A stretch of 64,000 nt of DNA. It comes from Alphaproteobacteria bacterium. GTDB taxonomy: Bacteria > Pseudomonadota > Alphaproteobacteria > GCA-016699305. The notes beneath the pieces were generated by a model. That model saw only the letters and a list, made by a program, of their open reading frames with translations. It was not told the origin of the DNA and ran no database searches. Numbering within the stretch: the first letter of the stretch is position 1; every line of letters starts with the position of its first letter. Below are positions 51,599-60,224 of the stretch, piece by piece. The position numbers and the translations under genes are program-made. The DNA lies in NCBI GenBank assembly GCA_016699305.1, contig CP064970.1, positions 1,178,001 to 1,242,000 of the forward strand. The letters are read 5' to 3'.

Positions 51599-53671
51599 AT
51601 GAAAAATATTTGGACCATTGCTGAGCTTGATCCGAGCAAGCTTTTTGAAGTAATTCGAAACCGTGACCCGGAAACATCCATGCGTTTCAGTCTGCCAATA
51701 CCTAACTGGCTTGATGAAGCTGGCGGCATGAAATTCGAACATCCCCAAATTGCCGATGTTCCTCAGAAAGGAAAGCGTTTTGGCTTTCATAATGGTGAGG
51801 ACGATTGTTATCAATATGCAAAAATTGATGGCAACGGTGTCATTATATTTACGTCGCCAACTCCTGGCCAAGTCATCGCATTACGATCAATCATTCAGGA
51901 ATATGCTGAGAATGTCGCCAATTTAAAACCTGAAGACGTACACAATATCATGCTGCGTGCCTATGATGAACTTGGCATTATGGATGTATTTAATGGCAAT
52001 AGAGATGAGATAGTATCTGGCATGGATTTGATCGGGCAACAGGATGTCGATCCAGCTTATGGATCATTTGTATACAAACCTGATGTTTCTTCCTGCATTT
52101 TCCTTGCTGGGAATGGTGAGTTTCTTGACGGCCCAGCAGCGACGCCACAGATCATAGAAAACGGCGGCTTTGTAACATTCTCTGGACAGTCCAAAGAAAA
52201 TGTTGCGGCATTCATTGAGGAGACGATTACAGGAAATGTATCAAAGAAGCTGAAGGGAAAAATTGTCTCAAAGGTTCAGTTCCTTAAATCACGCCGTCTC
52301 GCGAACGGCCATCCCATAAGTTTATCGAAGATTCCCGTCCAAGAAGCCCCTCTTAAGAGGATATACACGCCAAAACCTATTAGCGGCTTTCCCGAGTGGA
52401 CACCAGAAATCCGGGATATTGAGCGCCAATGGCTAGAGGCTGTCGCCGAAATCTTCGAGCGTTATGGATTTGTGAATATCGAAACTCCTGCGGCTGAAGA
52501 AATTGCCGTTCTTGCAGATAAGGGTGAGGAGATCGAAAGAGACGTTTATGAAATGAAGCGCATGAATGCTGAGGATGATAAAGATCCCAAGATAGCACTG
52601 CATTATGATCTTACCGTTCCGATGGCGAGATACGTTGCACAACATTACAATGAGTTATCTTTTCCATTCAAGCGCTACCAGATACAAAAAGTATGGCGCG
52701 GGAGCCGTCCGCAAAAAGGAAAGTTCAGGGAGTTCATACAGTGCGATATCGATGTGGTTGACCACTGCCCCTTGTCAATGGAATTTGATGCGGACTTTCC
52801 CGTCATTTTATACAATCTCGTCAAGAGACTCGACATCGGCAATATTGCCATTAGCGTGAATAACCGTAAAATCCTTGAGGGATTCTATCGAGGACTGGGT
52901 ATTGACGACCCGCAGATACTCAGAGCTATTCATGTGGTCGACAAGATCCAAAAGGTTGGGGAAGAAGGTGTTCGCGCACGCCTTTCTGAAGAGCTTGGAT
53001 TGTCCACTCCAAAAATCAGTAAGTGCATTGCTTTAGCAGAAATAAGATCGACAGATGCATGCATCAAAGATCGGGTTATGGAGCTCGGCATCGATACGCC
53101 TTTGTTGCGAGAAGGTATTAAAGAGCTTGATTTTGTAATGAATAGACTTCGTTGTTTGCCTGAAGGCGCAGTTGTCGCGGATTTGTCTATTGCCCGTGGT
53201 TTTGACTATTACACCGGCACAGTTTACGAGGGGCGTTTTGTCGATTATCCGGATCATCCCCCCATACTGGTTGGTGGTCGTTATGACAATCTTGTTGGCA
53301 AATTTATGGAGCAACAGTTGCCTGGGGTAGGGATATCTTTGGAACTCACCTCCATTTTTACCAAACTGGTGAAAGAAGGTCAGATTCAACCTGGCCGGAA
53401 AACTCCGACCCAGGCACTTGTCGCCATGCCGGACATGTCTTCTAGAGAGATCGCGCGTCAGATTGCTGATCAACTGAGAGAACGTGGCCTCTCTGTTGAG
53501 GTTTATCATGAACCAATTGACATTGATAAGCAGAAAGCTTACGCGATAGAAAAAGGTATCCCGTATCTTATCACGCCGAGCGCAGGAAACACTCGCGAGC
53601 ATTGCGTGCGAGATATGAGATCAGGGATACAAAAGAAAATCCCCTCATTGAGGCATTGGCAGCCCAATTAA
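51599..53671 (+). CDS. Histidyl-tRNA-synthetase-like protein with N-terminal extension
   Basis: A 690-residue protein in two parts. Residues 1-255 form a domain I do not recognise (PETSMRFSLPIPNWLDEAGG, YQYAKIDGNGVIIFTSPTPG). From about 260 it resembles class II HisRS: motif 2 KRYQIQKVWRGSRPQKGKF with REFIQCDID (about 357-385), the histidine signature IARGFDYYTGTVYE (about 530-543), and a motif 3-like GVGISLELTSIF (about 576) in which the usual Arg of motif 3 (SRL or ERL in relatives) is lost. A C-terminal anticodon-binding-like domain follows. ATP or tRNA use may therefore be altered. A very strong AAGGAGGAG site precedes it. Confidence 0.85.
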   Translation: MKNIWTIAELDPSKLFEVIRNRDPETSMRFSLPIPNWLDEAGGMKFEHPQIADVPQKGKRFGFHNGEDDCYQYAKIDGNGVIIFTSPTPGQVIALRSIIQEYAENVANLKPEDVHNIMLRAYDELGIMDVFNGNRDEIVSGMDLIGQQDVDPAYGSFVYKPDVSSCIFLAGNGEFLDGPAATPQIIENGGFVTFSGQSKENVAAFIEETITGNVSKKLKGKIVSKVQFLKSRRLANGHPISLSKIPVQEAPLKRIYTPKPISGFPEWTPEIRDIERQWLEAVAEIFERYGFVNIETPAAEEIAVLADKGEEIERDVYEMKRMNAEDDKDPKIALHYDLTVPMARYVAQHYNELSFPFKRYQIQKVWRGSRPQKGKFREFIQCDIDVVDHCPLSMEFDADFPVILYNLVKRLDIGNIAISVNNRKILEGFYRGLGIDDPQILRAIHVVDKIQKVGEEGVRARLSEELGLSTPKISKCIALAEIRSTDACIKDRVMELGIDTPLLREGIKELDFVMNRLRCLPEGAVVADLSIARGFDYYTGTVYEGRFVDYPDHPPILVGGRYDNLVGKFMEQQLPGVGISLELTSIFTKLVKEGQIQPGRKTPTQALVAMPDMSSREIARQIADQLRERGLSVEVYHEPIDIDKQKAYAIEKGIPYLITPSAGNTREHCVRDMRSGIQKKIPSLRHWQPN

Positions 53672-53687
53672 TCTGAAAGGAAAACAA

Positions 53688-54998
53688 ATGTCGAAAAAGA
53701 AAATAGGTTCCGTCAGTGGTTTCCCGGAATGGCTGCCTCAGCAGCGCGAGGTCGAGCTTGAATGGCTGCGTAAGATCGAAAGGGTCTATCGCAGCTATGG
53801 ATACGCATCTCTTGAAACGCGAGCCATCGAACCTGTATCTGTTCTTCTGAAACAAGGGGACACGGATAAAGAAATATATGCCATCAACCGTCTCGCAGCT
53901 GATCCACAAGCAAGAGACGAAGAAGGTCTGGCGCTACATTACGATCTGACCGTTCCTTTCGCTCGTTATACTGCGCAGAACCTCAATGAATTGACACTTC
54001 CATTCAAGCGCTACCAAATGCAAAAGGTCTGGCGCGGAGAGCGTCCGCAAGGTGGAAGATTTCGTGAGTTCTATCAATGCGATATCGATGTAGTCGATCG
54101 CGAGAAAATTTCTCTCTTTTACGATTATGAAGTGGCTTCAGCCGCATTGGAAGCTTTATCTGCTTTGGATATTGGCCCTCTTGTTCTTAGAGTCAATAAT
54201 CGAAAAATTCTTGAAGGTTTCTATCGTGGGCTTGGAACCGAAGACACAGTGAATGTGCTTCGGATCATGGATAAAACCGAGAAGATTGGCGTAGATGGTG
54301 TTTCCACAATGTTGCGTGACGAAATACATCTTAGCGATGACGCCATTGCTAAATGCATTGATATTAGTAAAGTGAATGGAGTTGGCGAAGACGTTCTTCG
54401 TCAAGTGCAAGCCTTGGGCGTCAAGCATGTTCTGCTGGATGAAGGGCTTGAGGAATTAGCGCAGCTTAGTCGTAATTTGGGTGACGTTCCGGCCAACACA
54501 CGTGTCCATTTGGACATGTCCATCACGCGCGGATTAGCTTACTATACTGGCAACGTTTTTGAGACGGAATTGGAACGCGGCACAATTAAGGCCAGCGTTT
54601 GCTCCGGCGGACGTTATGAGAATCTTGTTGGCGATATGGTAAATGCGAAGCTTCCCGGCGTTGGCATCTCAATTGGCTTATCTCGACTTATGGCCATCAT
54701 GATCGCCGCCGACCTCTTGCCTAAACGCGCCCCAACGCCAACACAGGTGATGGTCGCCTACACGCCCGGCATTACCCAGCAGATGCAGATTGCCGCATCT
54801 CAAATGCTGCGTCGCCAAGGCATGAACGCTGAGATATATCCAGAACCCGTAAAGCTAGCCAAGCAAATGCAGTATGCTAGCAAGAAGGGAATCCCCTATG
54901 TCTATTTCATCGGCACAGATGGGTCAGAGGACGCAGTTAAGGATATGCGTAACTCCGTACAGGTTCCTGCATCAAGCATGAGATGGGGGCCAGCTTAA
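53688..54998 (+). CDS. Histidyl-tRNA-synthetase-like protein
   Basis: A 436-residue class II HisRS homologue, paralogous to the C-terminal part of the preceding protein. Motif 2 is KRYQMQKVWRGERPQGGRF with REFYQCDID (about 107-135). The histidine signature reads TRGLAYYTGNVFE (about 279-291), with Ala where HisRS normally has Asp (RGLDYY). Motif 3 is intact (GVGISIGLSRL, about 324-334, Arg present). It could be a true HisRS variant, a HisZ-like regulator or an amino-acid ligase. Seventeen bases separate it from the preceding gene. Confidence 0.87.
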   Translation: MSKKKIGSVSGFPEWLPQQREVELEWLRKIERVYRSYGYASLETRAIEPVSVLLKQGDTDKEIYAINRLAADPQARDEEGLALHYDLTVPFARYTAQNLNELTLPFKRYQMQKVWRGERPQGGRFREFYQCDIDVVDREKISLFYDYEVASAALEALSALDIGPLVLRVNNRKILEGFYRGLGTEDTVNVLRIMDKTEKIGVDGVSTMLRDEIHLSDDAIAKCIDISKVNGVGEDVLRQVQALGVKHVLLDEGLEELAQLSRNLGDVPANTRVHLDMSITRGLAYYTGNVFETELERGTIKASVCSGGRYENLVGDMVNAKLPGVGISIGLSRLMAIMIAADLLPKRAPTPTQVMVAYTPGITQQMQIAASQMLRRQGMNAEIYPEPVKLAKQMQYASKKGIPYVYFIGTDGSEDAVKDMRNSVQVPASSMRWGPA

Positions 54999-55010
54999 GG
55001 AATAACCTTA

Positions 55011-55046
55011 TTGACTTGGGAAACTGTTTCATCGTATTAGAACAGT
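55011..55046 (+). promoter_or_regulatory. Possible internal promoter before the YerC-type regulator
   Basis: TTGACT (55011-55016) and TATTAG (55035-55040) with an 18-base spacer. Transcription would then begin at about the A of the start codon at 55047, giving a leaderless message; consistently, no ribosome binding site is visible. This is a suggestion only. Confidence 0.35.
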
Positions 55047-55382
55047 ATGATTGCGCATGTGGCATCCACCAGCCTTAAAAAGGCAAAAGCGAACGCGACG
55101 AAAGACAGCCTCTTTCCGCTGGAGAATGCTTTTCTGACTCTGCGTAAGCCGGACGATGTTACGCGGTTTCTGCTTGATCTGTGCACCCCTGCAGAGATCA
55201 ATGCTTTCCGAGAGAGGTGGGAAATCGCACAGCTGGTCGATCAGGGGCTCTCGTACCGTGAGGTTGCCGTGATCACAGGCGCAAGCACAACAACAGTAAC
55301 GCGTGTTGCGCGCTTTTTACAGCTTGAGCGACATTGTGGATATCGGCGTGCTCTGGAAGAGCTCGGTGATGGGAAAAAGTGA
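55047..55382 (+). CDS. TrpR/YerC-family regulator
   Basis: A 111-residue protein of the TrpR superfamily YerC/YecD branch. The hallmark AEINAFRERWEIAQLVDQGL (about 49-68), then SYREVAVITGASTTTVTRVA (about 69-88) form the helix-turn-helix. In Firmicutes a TrpR-family protein of this kind has been proposed as a histidine regulon repressor (HisR), which suits its place behind two HisRS-like genes. Whether it binds histidine here is inference. It has no visible ribosome binding site. Confidence 0.88.
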   Translation: MIAHVASTSLKKAKANATKDSLFPLENAFLTLRKPDDVTRFLLDLCTPAEINAFRERWEIAQLVDQGLSYREVAVITGASTTTVTRVARFLQLERHCGYRRALEELGDGKK

Positions 55383-55410
55383 ACTTGTATTTTTTAGAAG
55401 AGGAGAAATC

Positions 55411-56397
55411 ATGCTTACGAATGGCAAACGTCAAAAGGAAATGGTTGACCAGCCCCCTTACGTCGTCTCTTCAGATTTGGCTGCAATATTTTGCGAGTGG
55501 GGAGAAGCCTGTAATATCTTAGTCCCAGATCCCGGGTACTTCTCAGATAGAGTCAAAGATATAGTTGGTGTGCTTGGAACTATTTTCTCTGATGTTCGCA
55601 TCCCAGATAATCACAGTATCACAAGCCTATTTCGTCAGGTCAGTGAGGAGGCCACTTCGCCGATCCTTTCGATTGATAAAATCTATATGTCGAGTGTCTT
55701 GGACCAAGGTTTCTCTGGATATCTAAGCATCACGCGTGCTGTTGATCCTGAAATGAATGCGGTTGGGCTGGTATCCCGACCTGTAAGCTGGGATGCAGAG
55801 AACGTGCCGCTTTATTCCCTCGAGAATGCCGTATCGAAGATCGCACAAGAATATCGTCAGAAAAATATTACGCTTGTCGATGATGTTATTTTCTCTGGGG
55901 GCACAATATCACAAATTGTGGACGTTCTTCAGGAGCATGAAATTGAGGTCAATTCGGTTGTAGCCGGAATATCTATAGGCGAAGCTAAGGAAAAATTGGC
56001 ATCAAGAGGTATTCAGTTGCGCTCGGCCCATCACTATCCTGACGTCATCGACGAAATATGCTGTCGTGATTTTATCATAGGATCTCCCTATGGTGGACGC
56101 ACGGTGATAGCAAGTTACCAGGTAAATGGCGCGGAAGGCACTTTATCCAGCATACAATATGCGCCCTACATTCTTTCTCTAGGCAATCCAGTAAAATGGG
56201 CAACCATCCCAAAGGAAAGGGTTAGAGATTTTTCAATCTGCATGATGGACATTTCCACTAAAATCTGGAGCGATATTCAGGATCTAAACCATAGATATTT
56301 CTCAACCAGTGATCTAGGCTGCCGCGTTTACCGCCTTCCCGAAAGACCATCAGTTGTCGATGCCATTCAAGATGTAAGGGGAAGATTGTCTCCATGA
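55411..56397 (+). CDS. Phosphoribosyltransferase-domain protein
   Basis: A 328-residue protein with a type I phosphoribosyltransferase core: the PRPP-binding motif ITLVDDVIFSGGT (about 152-164), with the acidic pair and Gly-Gly-Thr, preceded by strands and a helix. An N-terminal part of about 100 residues and a C-terminal part of about 110 are not recognised. It is not a HisG-type enzyme. The base acceptor is unknown. AGAGGAG lies 5-11 bases before the ATG at 55411, and its stop overlaps the next start (ATGA). Confidence 0.85.
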   Translation: MLTNGKRQKEMVDQPPYVVSSDLAAIFCEWGEACNILVPDPGYFSDRVKDIVGVLGTIFSDVRIPDNHSITSLFRQVSEEATSPILSIDKIYMSSVLDQGFSGYLSITRAVDPEMNAVGLVSRPVSWDAENVPLYSLENAVSKIAQEYRQKNITLVDDVIFSGGTISQIVDVLQEHEIEVNSVVAGISIGEAKEKLASRGIQLRSAHHYPDVIDEICCRDFIIGSPYGGRTVIASYQVNGAEGTLSSIQYAPYILSLGNPVKWATIPKERVRDFSICMMDISTKIWSDIQDLNHRYFSTSDLGCRVYRLPERPSVVDAIQDVRGRLSP

Positions 56398-57404
56398 AAC
56401 TGATGTCTAGAAAACTGATCCACGATTGCGACCCGGGGCAGGACGATGCTATTGCTCTAATGTCAACTCTCGCCTCTCCCGATTGGAATATCATCGGCGT
56501 GACCGTTGTCGGTGGCAATGTTGATGTTAAGAAGTGTGCCGTTAACGCACGTAGAATTCTTTCTTTGTGTGGGAAGCCCGACATTCCTGTTTATGAGGGG
56601 GCACCCCAGCCACTCAAAAGGAAGCTTGTGACCCTTGAACATGTGTTTGGCGAATCTGGGCTGGCTGGGGGGGATGATTTACCCGACACAGGCATATCGT
56701 CACCTAAACACGCTGTTGATTTTCTCGTTGAAACTTTGTCAACCGCACAAGATCGCATTTATATCTGCGCCACAGCGCCGCTGACCAACTTGGCTTTGGC
56801 TTTGCAGCGTTGTCCAAGCATTGCTGATTCTATTGAGCATCTTGTGATCATGGGTGGTTCTGTCTTCCCTGAGCCTATTCGCGGAGAAATGGGAAACATT
56901 GCTGTCAAAGGCACAAATGGCAAGGCTGAATATAACTTCGCGATGGATCCAGAAGCAGCGTCAATTGTTTTTTCCTCCGACATCAAAAGAATTTCGATGA
57001 TCGGCCTGAATGTCACCAGGAAGGTTTTGTTTAACGCCAAATGGCAAAAAACGTTTTACGGATTGCCCAATAAAGTAGCCCACAAAGCGGCAGATATCCT
57101 GTCTGTTGTTGGCGAGGAAGATAAAGAAGAGTATGGGCATCTTCGCCAGACACCGGATGACCCCGTCCGCGCCGTTCACGATGTTGTGGCGTCTCTTTAT
57201 ATGGATACCCCGGGGCTTTTCAAATCACAAAAGATCTATGTCAAAATTGTCACGGACGCCCCCCCATCTGTCGCTGGACAAAGCCTAAAATCAGAACAGG
57301 GAGAAAATGGAGCAAGTGCTTATCCCATTAATGTTATTACAGACTGTGACTCACATGAGGTTTTCTCACTGCTCACACGGAAGCTAGCAATGTTTGGAGG
57401 CTAG
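56394..57404 (+). CDS. Nucleoside hydrolase (IUNH family)
   Basis: A 336-residue nucleoside hydrolase. The calcium-binding DCDPGQDDAIAL (about 11-22) is the family signature (DxDxxxDD), with VIMGGSVFPEPIR (about 149) and YNFAMDPEAA (about 182) also conserved. It hydrolyses the N-glycosidic bond of nucleosides to ribose and base. It overlaps the phosphoribosyltransferase gene by four bases and ends 2 bases before the next gene. It would supply ribose to the ribokinase-like protein two genes downstream. Confidence 0.9.
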   Translation: MKLMSRKLIHDCDPGQDDAIALMSTLASPDWNIIGVTVVGGNVDVKKCAVNARRILSLCGKPDIPVYEGAPQPLKRKLVTLEHVFGESGLAGGDDLPDTGISSPKHAVDFLVETLSTAQDRIYICATAPLTNLALALQRCPSIADSIEHLVIMGGSVFPEPIRGEMGNIAVKGTNGKAEYNFAMDPEAASIVFSSDIKRISMIGLNVTRKVLFNAKWQKTFYGLPNKVAHKAADILSVVGEEDKEEYGHLRQTPDDPVRAVHDVVASLYMDTPGLFKSQKIYVKIVTDAPPSVAGQSLKSEQGENGASAYPINVITDCDSHEVFSLLTRKLAMFGG

Positions 57405-57406
57405 AT

Positions 57407-58297
57407 ATGCCAATGAATATCTCTGATATGGATGTCGTACGCGCTATGAAGTTGGCCGCTTTTGAGGCCGGAAAATATTTAAGCGGCGTCTTTACCCATC
57501 AAAGGTCTCTTAGACTATCTGGAACGGTGGTTTTTGAGGCTACAGAGAAAGGTCATGACGATGTTCCGGATTTCGTAACACAGCATGATGTATATGCAGA
57601 AAAACTTGTGCGCGATATCATCCGTACTTATGCTCCGAACTTAGAAGTTGTTGGCGAAGAGGGAGAAAAGAACTCGAGCCAGAACACATTCGTTCTTGTT
57701 GATCCTTGTGATGGAACAAAGAATTTTGCCCTCGGAATACCTTACTTTGCCGTATCTATCGCCTATATCAAGGATGGGCAAATCGTTTCCGGTGTTGTAT
57801 GCGATCCCATGAATGGGGATATTTATTGGGCGGCAAAAGGGCAAGGTGCTTTTCTGGAACGAATAGAAATACAGGAAAAGGTTCAGATCAAAGCAGCGCA
57901 GGGAATCAATCCAAGAAATATTCTCCTTGTTACGGAGGAATCGTACGGAGAGGCTATGACACAGAGTGACGCTGTGGACAGGTTGGTCGCGCTTTCTCCC
58001 ATTTTCGCGGGCATCAGAAAATTTGGTTCTACTGCGCTTGATCTGACAAGATTGGCATCGGGGCAACTGATTGCTGTCGTCTCTTCCGGAATCAAGAGTT
58101 GGGATTTTGCTGCTGGGGGCATTATTGCCCAAGAGGCGGGGGCTTGCCTGTCTGATCTCAGGGGGAGGCCTGTTGTCTTGACTTCCGGCAATCTGATAGC
58201 CTCGCCAACATGGCTGATACAAGACGCCATCCTATCTTGTACATGTGGTGAAGTCAGTCGTAAAAAGCAAAATGAGGAGGGACACAAAGATGAGTAA
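57407..58297 (+). CDS. Inositol-monophosphatase-family phosphatase (HisN/CysQ-like)
   Basis: A 296-residue magnesium-dependent phosphatase. Metal-site motifs are VVGEEGE (about 82-88), VDPCDGTKNFA (about 99-109, family DPxDGTxN) and WDFAAGGIIAQEAG (about 232-245). IMPase-fold enzymes dephosphorylate inositol phosphate, histidinol phosphate (HisN), or PAP; which applies cannot be read from sequence. Given HisRS-like and YerC-like neighbours, a phosphorylated histidine-like or ribosyl product is an appealing idea. A GGAGG site lies inside the preceding gene. It overlaps the next start by 8 bases. Confidence 0.9.
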   Translation: MPMNISDMDVVRAMKLAAFEAGKYLSGVFTHQRSLRLSGTVVFEATEKGHDDVPDFVTQHDVYAEKLVRDIIRTYAPNLEVVGEEGEKNSSQNTFVLVDPCDGTKNFALGIPYFAVSIAYIKDGQIVSGVVCDPMNGDIYWAAKGQGAFLERIEIQEKVQIKAAQGINPRNILLVTEESYGEAMTQSDAVDRLVALSPIFAGIRKFGSTALDLTRLASGQLIAVVSSGIKSWDFAAGGIIAQEAGACLSDLRGRPVVLTSGNLIASPTWLIQDAILSCTCGEVSRKKQNEEGHKDE

Positions 58298-59222
58298 CGT
58301 TTGGGTTCTTGGCAGCATTAACGCCGATTTGGTCGTAGTGTCGGATCGCTTCCCAACAAAAGGCGAAACTGTACTAGGAAAGACGTTCTCCCAGAATCCG
58401 GGAGGAAAGGGAGCCAATCAAGCAGTTGCTGCTGCGCGACTGGGGGCAAACGTTTTTCTGATAGGCGCTGTTGGTCAAGATGCACAAGGCGTTGAGCTTA
58501 GGAAATTTCTGGAAGATCAAGGTGTTTGTGTCGACAATGTGTGTGAGAAAACGAACTTTGCTACTGGCGTTGCATTGATTGCCGTCGCAGAAAAAGACAA
58601 TATGATCATTGTTGTCCCGGGCGCGAATATGGCCATCACTCCGGCATCTTTGGAGAATCTTGACATTAAGAAAGGAGATATCTGCGTTGCACAGATGGAG
58701 GTTCCATCTGATGTTATTCAGGCATTCTTCCTTAAGGCGAGGAAGCTTGGGGCTACCTCTATTTTAAATCTATCGCCGGCATCTTTGCAGGCGGCAGATA
58801 TTATTAAGAGTGCAGATATACTTATTCTGAATGAAACAGAGCTTGGACTTCTTGTTTCGAAAAGACTGGAGGAATTTGCTTCTTTGGACCAATTATCGGC
58901 CCATGTTTCCGATCTTAACATCCTGCCACAACAGACGTTAATCCTGACACTAGGAAAAAGGGGAGCAGTTAGTTACAACGGAAGCAGTCCAGAATATTGC
59001 GAGGTTCCAGCCGTTAAGATAGATGCCGTTATTGATACGACCGGAGCTGGCGATTGCTTCTGTGGGGCTTTTGCTTGTTTTATGAGCCAGGGAGTAACGA
59101 TTGAGGAGGCTTTGCATAGTGCTAATTGTGCCGCGTCACTATCGGTACAGAAATTCGGCGCAGCAAGTTCGATGCCTACAATTTCTGAATTGCGTCGGCA
59201 TATTTTAGGTGCCGAGCAATGA
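58290..59222 (+). CDS. Ribokinase-like PfkB sugar kinase
   Basis: A 310-residue PfkB-family kinase. The N-terminal signature NPGGKGANQAVAAARLG (about 34-50) and the C-terminal catalytic DTTGAGDCFCGAF (about 249-261, with the catalytic Asp) both fit ribokinase. It would make ribose 5-phosphate from the ribose freed by the nucleoside hydrolase. The ATG at 58290 overlaps the phosphatase stop; AGGAGG lies 10-15 bases upstream. Confidence 0.92.
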   Translation: MSNVWVLGSINADLVVVSDRFPTKGETVLGKTFSQNPGGKGANQAVAAARLGANVFLIGAVGQDAQGVELRKFLEDQGVCVDNVCEKTNFATGVALIAVAEKDNMIIVVPGANMAITPASLENLDIKKGDICVAQMEVPSDVIQAFFLKARKLGATSILNLSPASLQAADIIKSADILILNETELGLLVSKRLEEFASLDQLSAHVSDLNILPQQTLILTLGKRGAVSYNGSSPEYCEVPAVKIDAVIDTTGAGDCFCGAFACFMSQGVTIEEALHSANCAASLSVQKFGAASSMPTISELRRHILGAEQ

Positions 59223-59279
59223 CTGCGTGCACCGCCGCTATCATCTGCACAAATTTCTGGAAATCAACAGGAGAGAACC

Positions 59280-60041
59280 ATGGAAGACCCCTTGAATAAA
59301 TTTCTCGAACAAAAATTTCTGTCCTATGCAGACCTAACTTCTGTCAATGTATGCGAGAATGGTGAGCCAATGGTTTGCCTTGGAGATGATCACGGCGTTT
59401 CTGTTTATGCTTTCGATGAACGAATGGAGCCATACACAGGAAAGTCCATTTATGTCCGAGAAGGGGTAGCGCATAAACTGCAAGGAGCGCAGAAGTTTCT
59501 TGCATCCATACTGCCTCATGGGCAACTGGAAATTGTTTATGGATATCGGCATCTCAACATTCAGAAGACAATTTATGACAAAATTCATGCAGAGGTTTGC
59601 GCAAAACACCCGCATCTTCCTGAAGAAGAAGTCAAAGAAAGAGTCCATTTCTACATAGCGGTCCCAGAAGTGTCCGGTCATCCAACGGGTGGAGCCGTGG
59701 ACGTCAGGGTTCGCATTGGCGAACGCCTCGTGGACATGGGAACAGAAGCGCACGACTTTGTTCCTGAGAGCTACGCCTTGTCTCCGTTTATCAGCAAGGA
59801 TGCTTGGCATAATCGACAGTTGCTCAGGATTGCGATGACAAGTGTTGGTTTTGCCCCTTTTGATGGAGAATGGTGGCACTTCTCATACGGAGATCGCGAA
59901 TGGGCAAAATATTATGGCCGTTCACATGCCATATATAGTCAGATTGCTTTCAGCTCGACACCTTCGCCCTGTCGCCCTGATTCTAGTCGAACGCAATCAC
60001 GTCTGGTACCTTCCCCAACACCTGCGAAAGGCATAGGATAA
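59280..60041 (+). CDS. D-alanyl-D-alanine dipeptidase-like (VanX/M15D)
   Basis: A 253-residue zinc dipeptidase-like protein. GHPTGGAVD (about 135-143) matches the family SxHxxGxAxD zinc site, and EWWHF (about 197-201) supplies the catalytic Glu and third zinc His. VanX-type enzymes cleave dipeptides such as D-Ala-D-Ala. The last 40 residues are a Ser/Pro/Thr-rich tail not usual in the family. There is no signal peptide, so it acts in the cytoplasm. It follows the kinase by 57 bases. Confidence 0.87.
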   Translation: MEDPLNKFLEQKFLSYADLTSVNVCENGEPMVCLGDDHGVSVYAFDERMEPYTGKSIYVREGVAHKLQGAQKFLASILPHGQLEIVYGYRHLNIQKTIYDKIHAEVCAKHPHLPEEEVKERVHFYIAVPEVSGHPTGGAVDVRVRIGERLVDMGTEAHDFVPESYALSPFISKDAWHNRQLLRIAMTSVGFAPFDGEWWHFSYGDREWAKYYGRSHAIYSQIAFSSTPSPCRPDSSRTQSRLVPSPTPAKGIG

Positions 60042-60224
60042 GAACGCAGGAGCGTAGCCAAGGGGGGATCTCACCCCAAGTTTCCTTGTCGGGCGGCTCT
60101 CCCATCACGATGGGGAAGAACTTCTGCGTCGAGGGGTAGCAAAAGGCTTTGCGCCTTTACTGCAGACGGCTTCACAGCCCATAAAGTCCCGGGCCCCTAT
60201 CCGCCGTTATGTGGCCTATACAGA
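60042..60224. other. Convergent intergenic region
   Basis: 183 bases between the end of the dipeptidase gene and the end of the minus-strand deacylase gene. It is GC-richer than either neighbour. I see no gene and no strong terminator. Confidence 0.5.

Noticed and set aside
55411..56397. HisG-HisZ pair (ATP phosphoribosyltransferase with HisRS-like regulator)
   Set aside because: The phosphoribosyltransferase has a type I PRPP motif unlike HisG, so the HisZ analogy holds only for the HisRS fold.
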